A stretch of DNA of 64,000 nt from an uncultured Spirochaetaceae bacterium. Its GTDB lineage: Bacteria > Spirochaetota > Spirochaetia > Sphaerochaetales > Sphaerochaetaceae. The position numbers and the translations under genes are program-made. Below are positions 24,146 to 31,760 of this stretch, one piece after another (the first letter of the stretch is position 1; every line of letters begins with the position of its first letter). Location of the stretch: assembly GCA_900315435.1 (NCBI GenBank), contig OMYY01000003.1, positions 1 to 64,000 of the forward strand, written 5' to 3'. The notes under the pieces were generated by a model. That model was not told the DNA's origin, did not search any database, and saw only the letters and a program-made list of their open reading frames with translations.

Positions 24146-24487
24146 ATGGAACGTAGGGAGCCAAGTCAAGGCCTTTCGGGGCTTGACGACATGCAGATGC
24201 TCGACAAGCTGTGCTGTGCCCGTCTGAAGGCCCAGCACTGTATTGGCTGTCCGCATCGGATGGACAGGAGAAATGATTGCAGGACCAACCTGTACCTGCA
24301 TCTGCGTGCGTCCGCCAAGGCTGAGTGCAAGGTGAGTCCGCGGGAGCCGAAAAAGCTCTTCTACCAGATCCAGGACCGTCGGTTCCACACGACGAGCTGG
24401 GTATCCGAGGACCGCCGCTTCTGCAAGGCGATGAACCGTCAGCTTTCTCCTTTGCACCGCTTGCTGTGCCGGTTGTGGCACACGTAA
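24146..24487 (+). CDS. Small cysteine-containing hypothetical protein (113 residues)
   Basis: A basic protein with a cysteine cluster (KLCCARLKAQHCIGCPHRMDRRNDC) that could bind a metal, then a hydrophilic remainder with two more cysteines near the C terminus. I do not recognise the family. TACAGT lies 9 nt before ATG 24146 and there is no clear Shine-Dalgarno, as in the leaderless genes nearby. The codon use resembles its GC-rich neighbours and no other frame is better, but support is modest. Confidence 0.5.
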   Translation: MERREPSQGLSGLDDMQMLDKLCCARLKAQHCIGCPHRMDRRNDCRTNLYLHLRASAKAECKVSPREPKKLFYQIQDRRFHTTSWVSEDRRFCKAMNRQLSPLHRLLCRLWHT

Positions 24488-24547
24488 GTTTTCGTGGACT
24501 TCTCGTTTCCGAAGGCCCTACAATGAGCGGGAAGGAGTCATGCAAGG

Positions 24548-26185
24548 ATGCATATCCGTTCCCGTATCGCCCGTATTTTCCTCCAGCATACGCTTCCGAT
24601 GGTCACCGTGGTGCTTGCCCTCGGGCTCTGCTCCTCGGCTCTTGCCCATTTCATGGTGGGCCGTTCCAGCAGGGATGAGGCGCAGCGGGTTCTGGACGAC
24701 GCGATCCTCTATTACGACAACGTCTTTGACGAGATGGACTCGCTCTCGCTGATGCTGGGGATGAACAACGAGTTGCTTTCCCGCATCCGGCACATCCTCT
24801 CGGAAGATCAGGTCGACCTGAACGGCTACCGGGATGCGAAATTGGTGCTTGCCTCGCTCTCCTCGCCGGCAAATGGACGCTCCTACATTTCTTCGATTTA
24901 TCTCTATATCGACAATCCCTGGCACCTGGTCTTTTCCAGCGACGGGATGTACGATAGCCGGTATATGCCGAACAACACCTGGCTGGATTGGTACGAATCC
25001 CACCGTACCGGCCCGGTAAAGGAACTCATGCCCCTGACGTTGGCGAACGGGACCCGCATCATCCGCATGTGCTGGCGCTTTTCCAATGCGGCTACAAGCC
25101 AGAAGGGCCTGATTGTCTTGGACTTGCGCGCGAGCGATCTTGAGACCGCCTATGCGGGCAGAAGTGGCGCGCTGACCGCCTGTCTTCCCGACGGACGGGT
25201 CCTGTTGCAGACAAGGATTCTGGATGGTCGGCTGGAGGTGTTCCATGCCGCCAGCGAGAAATACGGACTGACCTATTCCTATGCCTTGGACGTCCACCGG
25301 CTCTACGCCCTTTCGCGGACGCTGATGTGGCTGACGTTGGTGCTGACGCTGGTGGCGTTGCTGCTCGGCCTGGCGATCACCCTGAAGGTGAACAAGCGGG
25401 AGCGGCAGTTCCTGGCAAATGTCCTGGCCCAGTTCTCCAAGGTGGGCAGCACCAGTAACGACGAGATTTCCGAGGATTCCAATGTCTTCGACTATCTGAA
25501 CTATCATGTCATCAAGACCTTTCTGGAACAGGACTATATGAAATGGCAGAAGGAGGCGATGGAGTTCCGGGCGTTGCAGATGCAGGTCAATCCCCATTTT
25601 CTTTTCAACACGCTGGACACGATCCACTGGAAGGCAATCCGCCTCAGTGGCGGAGAGAACGAGGTGAGCAAGATGCTGCTGCTTCTCTCCCGCTTGCTCA
25701 CCTATTCGCTGACCGCCGAGGAAGGAGGCGTTCCCTTGCGGAGGGAGATGGAGGTGGTGGAGGATTATGTCGCCCTGCAGCAATATCGCTTCAAGGATCG
25801 CTTCAGCTTCCACGAACACATCGATTCCTCGCTCCGGGATTTGAAAGTTCCTGCCATGTTCCTGGAACCGCTGCTGGAGAACTCCTTCAACCATGGGTTT
25901 GTTCCGGACCGGCCGTTGTCGATCGACCTGACAGTCCGTCCGTTGGACGGCGGAAAGGTAGAGATACTGGTGAGCGACGATGGCATGGCTATGGACGGGA
26001 GGATGCTCGAAAAGCTGAATGGACAGCAGGGCGACGTGCTCAAGCGCTCGACTTCTCTCGGGCTCCTCAACACCCGCAAGCGGCTTTTGCTGTTCACCGG
26101 CGGGGCAGCTACCCTGCGGGTGGAAAGCGACGGCAAGCGGGGTGTCGCCATCCGCATCGTCATGCCCTTGCCTGCCAACGAATGA
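24548..26185 (+). CDS. Sensor histidine kinase, YesM/LytS type
   Basis: A 545-residue membrane kinase. Helix 1 spans about residues 12-37, an extracellular sensor domain runs to about 255, and helix 2 is LMWLTLVLTLVALLLGLAITL. The kinase core starts FRALQMQVNPHFLFNTLDT with the phospho-His near residue 350. The ATPase domain has FLEPLLENSFNHGF and SDDGMAMD. Such kinases sense carbohydrates and act on AraC-type response regulators. No regulator gene is adjacent, which is unusual; the lone regulator at 59466-60212 is a possible partner. A GGAAGGAG Shine-Dalgarno precedes the ATG. Confidence 0.9.
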   Translation: MHIRSRIARIFLQHTLPMVTVVLALGLCSSALAHFMVGRSSRDEAQRVLDDAILYYDNVFDEMDSLSLMLGMNNELLSRIRHILSEDQVDLNGYRDAKLVLASLSSPANGRSYISSIYLYIDNPWHLVFSSDGMYDSRYMPNNTWLDWYESHRTGPVKELMPLTLANGTRIIRMCWRFSNAATSQKGLIVLDLRASDLETAYAGRSGALTACLPDGRVLLQTRILDGRLEVFHAASEKYGLTYSYALDVHRLYALSRTLMWLTLVLTLVALLLGLAITLKVNKRERQFLANVLAQFSKVGSTSNDEISEDSNVFDYLNYHVIKTFLEQDYMKWQKEAMEFRALQMQVNPHFLFNTLDTIHWKAIRLSGGENEVSKMLLLLSRLLTYSLTAEEGGVPLRREMEVVEDYVALQQYRFKDRFSFHEHIDSSLRDLKVPAMFLEPLLENSFNHGFVPDRPLSIDLTVRPLDGGKVEILVSDDGMAMDGRMLEKLNGQQGDVLKRSTSLGLLNTRKRLLLFTGGAATLRVESDGKRGVAIRIVMPLPANE

Positions 26186-26199
26186 GCGTCTCTTCTGGC

Positions 26200-26259
26200 T
26201 TGACGGATGCGCGATCTGTGCTATGCTAACATGTATTACAAAATAAAACTTATAATACA
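26200..26259 (+). promoter_or_regulatory. Promoter and operators of the SDR-transketolase operon
   Basis: TTGACG (26200-26205), 16-nt spacer, TATGCT (26222-26227). Downstream, TGTATTA (26232-26238) and TAATACA (26253-26259) are inverted copies 14 nt apart, each inside a near-palindromic TGTATTACA / TTATAATACAA unit. They lie over the start site and 12 nt before the SDR start, a typical repressor position for the GntR protein encoded at the operon's end. Confidence 0.62.
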
Positions 26260-26271
26260 AGTGAGCAAACC

Positions 26272-27000
26272 ATGCGAGTACCAGGAAAAGTGATTGCCAT
26301 TACCGGGGGAACCGGCGGACTCGGCAGCGCCATGGCGCGCCGTTTGGCACAGGAAGGGGCGCGAGTCTATCTGCTTGACCTGAAAGGCGAGGAGGTGGCA
26401 AAGGAACTTGCGTTGCCTTTCATCCGGATCGACCTGACCAGCGAAGAGGACTGGAAGTCCGCCATCTCCCAGATACTGGGACGGGAGGGGCGTCTTGACG
26501 TGCTTGTCAACAACGCAGGCATCAATATCCGCAAGCCTGTCGAGGAGATGACCATCGGGGAGTGGAATACCATGATGAGCGTCAACACGGGAAGCGTCTT
26601 TCTCGGCTGCAAGTATGCCATTCCGGTGATGAAAAGGCAGGGTTCCGGAGTGATCATCAACACCTCCAGCGTCTGTGGGCTGGTCGGCCACAAGTACACT
26701 CCTGAAGCCTATACGGCAAGCAAAGGAGCCGTCACCCTGCTGACCAAGGCAATCGCCAGCCGGTACGGGCGGTTCAACATCCGTTGCAACTCCATCCATC
26801 CCAGTACCGTGGACACACCGCTGGTCGCCCAGCTTTTCAAGGATCCCCAAAGGAAAGCGGAGCGCTACGACGAGGTTCCGCTTGGCCGATTGTGCGATCC
26901 ATCGGATGTGGCCAACGCCGTCCTCTTCCTTGCCAGCGACGAGGCGGCTTTCATCAACGGCCTGTCTCTCGCGGTAGACGGCGGAGTGACCTGCTATTGA
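26272..27000 (+). CDS. Short-chain dehydrogenase/reductase (SDR)
   Basis: A 242-residue classical SDR. The nucleotide site is AITGGTGGLGSAMARRLA, with Asp in LDLKG suggesting NAD preference. NNAGIN follows, the catalytic Ser-Tyr-Lys appear in NTSSVCG and YTASKGAV, and the C-terminal closing segment is INGLSLAVDGGVTCY. It probably oxidises a sugar, polyol or sugar acid. It opens an operon with split transketolase subunits (11 nt gap) and a GntR regulator, so its product should be a ketose used by the transketolase. Confidence 0.92.
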   Translation: MRVPGKVIAITGGTGGLGSAMARRLAQEGARVYLLDLKGEEVAKELALPFIRIDLTSEEDWKSAISQILGREGRLDVLVNNAGINIRKPVEEMTIGEWNTMMSVNTGSVFLGCKYAIPVMKRQGSGVIINTSSVCGLVGHKYTPEAYTASKGAVTLLTKAIASRYGRFNIRCNSIHPSTVDTPLVAQLFKDPQRKAERYDEVPLGRLCDPSDVANAVLFLASDEAAFINGLSLAVDGGVTCY

Positions 27001-27010
27001 GGAGGACGCG

Positions 27011-27871
27011 ATGGACTACAGCAACGAACGGATTCTCTCGCTAAAACGGCACGCAATCGATATTCGTGCCGATATTCTGGATATGGTCTCCACCAAAGTG
27101 GGGCATTTCGGTGGAAGCATGTCGATTGCCGACATCATCGCCGTCCTGTATTTCGACCGGATGCGCGGCCTCGACCCTCATCATCCGAAAGATCCCAAGC
27201 GGGACCGGTTGATCCTCAGCAAAGGACATACGGTCCTGGCCCAGTATGCCGCGCTCTGCGAACTCGGCTACTTCCCTCGTGAGGAACTTTCCCGATTGAA
27301 GACGCTGGACGGCATGCTCCAAGGGCATCCCGATATCGACCGTACCCCCGGCCTGGAGGCGGTCACAGGCTCGCTCGGGCAAGGGCTTTCGATTGCCGGC
27401 GGCATGGCGATGGCCCTGAAGCTGGATCGCAATCCGGCCAAAGTCTTCTGCATCGCCGGCGACGGCGAATTGGCAGAGGGACAGGTCTGGGAAGCGGCCA
27501 TGAGCTCGGCCGACTATCAGCTGGACAATCTCTGCCTGTTCGTCGACCTGAACGGAGTGCAGGCTTCGGGAACCACCCAGGAGGTGTTTCCGATTCCCCA
27601 TGTGGCCGAACGCTTCAAGGTTTTCGGCTGGCACGTGGTGGAGATCGATGGGCATTCGATTCCCCAGATATTGGACGCGATCGCGGACAGCGACCAGACC
27701 AAAGGACTTCCCACCTGCGTCGTCGCCCACACCGTCAAGGGGAAAGGATTTCCCTTCGCGGAAGGCAAATGCCAGTTCCACAACTCGATGTTGAGCGCAC
27801 AGCAGTATCAGGAGGCGGTCGCCATCATCAGACGGATGCGGGAGGAGGTTGGACAATGCGTGCAAGTTTGA
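27011..27871 (+). CDS. Transketolase-like, N-terminal (TPP-binding) subunit
   Basis: A 286-residue half-transketolase. KVGHFGGSMSIADIIAVLYFD and RDRLILSKGHTVLAQYAAL are the family opening; GMLQGHPDIDRTPGLEAVTGSLGQGLS precedes the TPP motif CIAGDGELAEGQVWEAAMSSADYQLDNL with Mg ligands (GDG..N). Works with the C-terminal subunit encoded next, which overlaps by 16 bp. Split transketolases of this type often handle unusual ketoses (apiulose, sulfo-sugars and similar), not the central pentose pathway. Confidence 0.92.
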   Translation: MDYSNERILSLKRHAIDIRADILDMVSTKVGHFGGSMSIADIIAVLYFDRMRGLDPHHPKDPKRDRLILSKGHTVLAQYAALCELGYFPREELSRLKTLDGMLQGHPDIDRTPGLEAVTGSLGQGLSIAGGMAMALKLDRNPAKVFCIAGDGELAEGQVWEAAMSSADYQLDNLCLFVDLNGVQASGTTQEVFPIPHVAERFKVFGWHVVEIDGHSIPQILDAIADSDQTKGLPTCVVAHTVKGKGFPFAEGKCQFHNSMLSAQQYQEAVAIIRRMREEVGQCVQV

Positions 27872-28791
27872 GACAGGCCTATGGGGAAGCCTTGGTCGAG
27901 TTGGGGGAAAAGAACAGGAATGTGGTGGCGATGGACGCCGATCTGGGGAAAAGCACGATGAGCTGCTTGTTCCAGAATGCCTTTCCCGAGCGGTACTTCC
28001 AGATGGGAATCGCTGAGCAGAACATGCTGAGCACAGCCGCGGGGCTGGCCCTCGGCGGAAAGATTCCCTTCGTCAGCACCTTCGCCGTCTTCGCCACGGG
28101 CAGACCGTACGACCAGATCCGCTCCTCGATCGCCATTGCAGGCCTGCACGTGGTCATCTGTGGTTCCTCGGCGGGTCTTTCCGACTACGGAGACGGCAAG
28201 ACGCATCAGAGCATCGACGATATCGCCTTGATGCGGGTGCTGCCCCACATGCAGGTCTATTGCCCTTGTGACGCCGTTTCCGTGAAGGGGTTGATGCCGT
28301 TGCTTGCCGAAGGTTCCGGTCCCGCATACCTGCGGGTCAGCCGTGCCGATCTTCCGGTGGTCTATCAGGGGGGCGAGGATTTCAGGGAAGGGCTGTTCCG
28401 TCTTCGCGATGGCAAGGACGCGGTGGTTTTCGCCTGCGGGACCATGGTGCATGAAAGCCTGAAGGCGGCAGAGCTTCTGGAGAAGCAAGGCATCAGCGTC
28501 CGGGTGGTCGACCTGTACCGGATCAAGCCTCTGAACTACGAAGCATTGCTGCGCGAGGCCGAGGGAATGCAATCGATAGTCACCGCCGAGGAACACAACG
28601 TCCACGCCGGTATGGGTTCCGCGGTCGCCGAAGCGCTCGGCAAGGTGGGGATGGTCGGTGTCCAAGACTGCTATGGCACCAGCGCTTCGAACTACGAGGA
28701 ACTGTTGGTCCGCTATCACCTGACGGACAAGGATATCGCCGCAAAGGTTGTCGAAATGCTCGGAACGGCGTACACTCGGTTCCATGGCTAA
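27856..28791 (+). CDS. Transketolase-like, C-terminal subunit
   Basis: A 311-residue partner: pyrimidine-binding domain with VVAMDADLGKST, the catalytic Glu region RYFQMGIAEQNMLSTAAGLAL, DQIRSSIAIAGLHVVICGSSAGLSDYGDGKTHQSIDDIALMR, then the transketolase C domain from about residue 190. The start at 27856 overlaps the first subunit's stop by 16 bp, ensuring equal synthesis. Together the two give a two-carbon ketol transfer enzyme; the sugar is not identified. Confidence 0.92.
   Translation: MRASLRQAYGEALVELGEKNRNVVAMDADLGKSTMSCLFQNAFPERYFQMGIAEQNMLSTAAGLALGGKIPFVSTFAVFATGRPYDQIRSSIAIAGLHVVICGSSAGLSDYGDGKTHQSIDDIALMRVLPHMQVYCPCDAVSVKGLMPLLAEGSGPAYLRVSRADLPVVYQGGEDFREGLFRLRDGKDAVVFACGTMVHESLKAAELLEKQGISVRVVDLYRIKPLNYEALLREAEGMQSIVTAEEHNVHAGMGSAVAEALGKVGMVGVQDCYGTSASNYEELLVRYHLTDKDIAAKVVEMLGTAYTRFHG
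28748..28783 (+). promoter_or_regulatory. Internal leaderless promoter for the GntR gene
   Basis: TTGTCG (28748-28753), 17-nt spacer, TACACT (28771-28776), then 7 nt to ATG 28784, all inside the end of the transketolase gene. It could let the regulator be made independently of the operon promoter it controls. Confidence 0.45.
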
Positions 28792-29464
28792 CGAGCGCAT
28801 TCCACTGAGAGCCACCATCAGCGCCCAGATCGAGAAGGCGATTGTGGACGGCACCTACCACAAGGGGGAGCAACTGCCCAGCGAGGCGCAGCTCTGTCTG
28901 CAGTATGGCGTCAGCAGGGTCACCATCCGCAGCGCCCTGCAGATTCTTGAGTCAAAGGGCTACGTGGAGACGCGTCGCGGACTGGGCACCGTGGTCGCCT
29001 CGCGTGGCCACGCCCCGCTCGTCAGCGGGGGAGAGATCCAAAGCGAGAGCCAGGTAATCCAAGTGCTGGAGCTGCGTATGGTCTTTGAAAAGAGCATCGC
29101 AGGCCTGGCCGCGACCCGCATCACCGAAAGGGAGATAGGACAGCTTCAGGCGATCTACCATCGGATGGTCGAGACTGCTGGAGACCCGGCTGCCTTTGCC
29201 GATGCGGATTTCGCCTTCCACGAGTATTTGGGCGATGTGACGAAAAACCCCTACATTCAAGAGGCTTACAAGGGAATGCGGATCAACCTGGCAAGCGCCA
29301 TGAAACGGATTGTCGCCTTGATGGGCACCGCCCACGGCATCCATGACCACGCGCTGCTGCTTGATGCGATGAAGGCTCATGACAAGGCGCAGGCCGAGCG
29401 GATCATGGAGCAGCATATCCTTTCCACCATCGGCGCCATCAAGCAATTCCATCCAAACGATTGA
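28784..29464 (+). CDS. GntR-family transcriptional regulator, FCD subfamily
   Basis: A 226-residue regulator: winged helix residues 8-75 with GEQLPSEAQLCLQYGVSRVTIRSALQILESKGYVETRRGLGTVV, then an FCD domain with the metal/effector histidines in FAFHEYLGD and HDHALLLDAM. It overlaps the transketolase gene by 8 bp. It is the likely repressor of this operon, binding the TGTATTA repeats at 26232-26259. The convergent ABC importer could belong to the same sugar pathway. Confidence 0.9.
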   Translation: MANERIPLRATISAQIEKAIVDGTYHKGEQLPSEAQLCLQYGVSRVTIRSALQILESKGYVETRRGLGTVVASRGHAPLVSGGEIQSESQVIQVLELRMVFEKSIAGLAATRITEREIGQLQAIYHRMVETAGDPAAFADADFAFHEYLGDVTKNPYIQEAYKGMRINLASAMKRIVALMGTAHGIHDHALLLDAMKAHDKAQAERIMEQHILSTIGAIKQFHPND

Positions 29465-29915
29465 GAGAACGAAGGGAGCCGGATGTTCCTGCAGGAGTGT
29501 TGTGGTCTCGGACAATGACGAAGAGATGCTCGGGAACCTGGACGGGAAAAAGGGCAATGTGCGCAAGCGCCCGGCTGTCCGTTCTTCCTCTTCGGTTTGG
29601 TCAAGGAAGATGGGCGATTGGGAAGTTGCTTGAAAGGCAGGGTCCCTTCTTGGCCTTTCTTTTCGCTCTCCCTGGTTGTAGCCGTCGGCCTGCGGGTCGA
29701 CAGGATCTGCCTTTCGTCCATGTGGGCGAAGTCGTCCACGAACTTGCTTGCGAGATAGGCGAGGAGCTCATTGCTTCAGCTCTTCGTCGAAGTGCGTGCA
29801 GTTGAGTCCTTTTCCGGCGTTTGTCCCTATTCCCATGAACTGCATTTCTTGGTAGAGAGGAAAATAGAGAACAATGCCTGGGAAAAAAGGGTTTGATCGT
29901 GTGGGGGATGCAAGA
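29465..29915. other. Gene-free stretch between convergent operons
   Basis: About 450 bp. Short frames on both strands have no ribosome binding site, no motif and composition unlike the neighbours. Nothing recognisable apart from the terminator that closes the ABC operon from the other side. Confidence 0.5.
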
Positions 29916-29947
29916 AAAGGGCCGCCGCAGTCATACGGCAGCCCCTT
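29916..29947 (-). terminator. Intrinsic terminator of the ABC importer operon
   Basis: Minus strand: GGGGCTGCCG, short loop, CGGCGGCCC, then TTTTCTT. A GC-rich stem with one mismatch and a T tail, about 20 nt after the permease stop. Confidence 0.78.
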
Positions 29948-29966
29948 GCGAGTTGCTTTCTTGGCT

Positions 29967-30809
29967 TTAGTCCTTCATGCCGGTGGTCGCGATTCCTTGG
30001 ACGAAGTACTGCTGGGCGGAGAAGAAGACCACTACCGGGGGCAGGATCGAGACGATCGACATGGCCATGATCCGGTTCCAGTCGAAATCGGTGGAAATGT
30101 CCATCGTCATCCTCAGCCCGAGGGCGACCGGGTATTTGGCGACGCTGGAGATGTAGATCAGCACGTCGAGGAAGTCGTTCCACCGCCAGACGAACTGGAA
30201 GACGATGACGGAGAAGATCATGCTGGTGCACAAGGGAAGCAGGATCCGGGTCAGGATCAGGAAGCTGCCGCATCCGTCCAGTTTCGCGGATTCATCCAGC
30301 TCCAGAGGCAGCCCGCGGAAGAACTGGACGGTCATGTAGTTGAAGAAGGTGTAGGTGGCGAGAGCTGCCGGGACGATGAAGGGCAGATAGCTGTCCAGCC
30401 AGCCGAGCTTCCGGAAAAAGATATAGCGGGGGATGATGACGACCGTACCTGGCAGCATCATCGTGCTGAGCATCAGCATGAAGAGCAGTTTCTTGAATGG
30501 GAAGCGGAAGCGGGCGAAGCCGTAGCCGACCAGCACGCTGCTGGCCACCGTGAACAGGACGGTCGGAACGACCATCAGGAAGGAGTTCGTCAAGAAGCGT
30601 CCGAAGGTGTACTGCCCGGAACCCCTCCAGCCGTCTGCCCAGGCGTTGTAGACCGGCTCTTTGGGCAACAGGCTGATCGTGCCGAAAATCTCGGCGTTGG
30701 TCTTGAAGGCCGCCCCGATCATCCACAGCAAGGGATAGACCATGATGTAGGCGAGCAGTATCAGGATCAGGTAAGAAACGAACGTGCGGGTTTTGCTGCG
30801 TTTTCTCAT
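29967..30809 (-). CDS. ABC sugar permease, MalG/AmyC type
   Basis: A 280-residue permease with six membrane segments. The EAA loop that contacts the ATPase is LELDESAKLDGCGSFLILTRILLPL, and the C terminus FVQGIATTGMKD is the carbohydrate-permease (CUT1) ending. It pairs with the MalF-type subunit just upstream (4-bp ATGA overlap) and the binding protein encoded further up. No ATPase gene is nearby. Confidence 0.93.
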   Translation of the reverse strand: MRKRSKTRTFVSYLILILLAYIMVYPLLWMIGAAFKTNAEIFGTISLLPKEPVYNAWADGWRGSGQYTFGRFLTNSFLMVVPTVLFTVASSVLVGYGFARFRFPFKKLLFMLMLSTMMLPGTVVIIPRYIFFRKLGWLDSYLPFIVPAALATYTFFNYMTVQFFRGLPLELDESAKLDGCGSFLILTRILLPLCTSMIFSVIVFQFVWRWNDFLDVLIYISSVAKYPVALGLRMTMDISTDFDWNRIMAMSIVSILPPVVVFFSAQQYFVQGIATTGMKD

Positions 30810-31687
30810 ACATTGTCTCCGTAATGCACCCAGGATTGGGATGAGAAGAAGGTCAGTCCGGTAAAGGCCAGAATGATGGCGAAAAGAATCCAGGAAAGGG
30901 CCGATGCATAGCCCATCTTGAAGAACTTGAATCCTTGGTTGTACAGCAAGAGCCCGTACAGGTAGGTGCTGTTCAATGGTCCGCCTTGGGTGATGACGAA
31001 GGCGGGGGTGAATTCCTGAAACGCGTTGATCATCTGCATGATCAGGTTGAAGAGGACAATCGGGCTCAGCGAGGGAAGAGTGATGCTCCAGAAGGTGCGT
31101 AGCTTCCCTGATCCGTCCAGCTCTGCGGCTTCATACAGGACGGTGGGAATCTGCTTGAGACCGGCAAGGAAGATCAGCATCGAGCTGCCGAACTGCCAGA
31201 CCGTCACCAGTCCGATGGTAGGGAGCGCCAGACGCGGATCTCCAAGCCAGGAATGGGTGGGTAGGTGCAGGAAGGAGAGGATGTTGTTCAGGATGCCGTT
31301 GTCCATGAACAAATAGCGCCACAGCACGCTGATGGCGACGCTGCCACCGAGGATCGAGGGCAAGTAGTACAGCGTGCGGAACAGGTTGATGCCCTTCAGA
31401 TTCTGGTTGAGGATGATGGCGATCAACAAAGCGAAGCCGACCTTGCAGGGTACCGCCATCAGGACGTAGAGGAACGTCACTTTCATCGATTGCCAGAACA
31501 GCGGGTCCTTGAAGAGCTTGGCGTAGTTCTCCAGCCCGATGAACCGGCGGGTGCCGAGCAGTTGCAGGTTGGTGAAGGAATAGGCGAACGAGTTGATCAG
31601 GGGAATCAGCTGGAGCGAAAGGAACCCGATGATCCACGGAAGGATGTACAGGTATCCCGCGTATTGGTAATCTTTGTGTCTTTTCAT
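30806..31687 (-). CDS. ABC sugar permease, MalF/AmyD type
   Basis: A 293-residue permease with six helices. Starts KRHKDYQYAGYLYILPWIIGF, the typical CUT1 MalF-like N terminus, with the EAA loop YEAAELDGSGKLRTFWSITLPSL. ATG 31687 is chosen because an earlier ATG at 31729 adds only unrelated residues. Forms the channel together with the next gene's product; imports an oligosaccharide or monosaccharide not yet known. Confidence 0.93.
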   Translation of the reverse strand: MKRHKDYQYAGYLYILPWIIGFLSLQLIPLINSFAYSFTNLQLLGTRRFIGLENYAKLFKDPLFWQSMKVTFLYVLMAVPCKVGFALLIAIILNQNLKGINLFRTLYYLPSILGGSVAISVLWRYLFMDNGILNNILSFLHLPTHSWLGDPRLALPTIGLVTVWQFGSSMLIFLAGLKQIPTVLYEAAELDGSGKLRTFWSITLPSLSPIVLFNLIMQMINAFQEFTPAFVITQGGPLNSTYLYGLLLYNQGFKFFKMGYASALSWILFAIILAFTGLTFFSSQSWVHYGDNV

Positions 31688-31760
31688 AGATGCGTTCCTT
31701 GCCGGGAATGGGAAAAGAGCGGGAGCCATCCCGACGATGGCCCCCGTTGCAGGTGGCGGC

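Noticed and set aside
24518-26260. 580-codon frame on the - strand
   Set aside because: Antisense of the YesM-type kinase; the sense strand has the complete kinase motifs.
29461-29805. 114-codon frame after the second GntR gene
   Set aside because: Starts at the GntR stop, without ribosome binding site or recognisable content, and is disrupted in the style of non-coding DNA.
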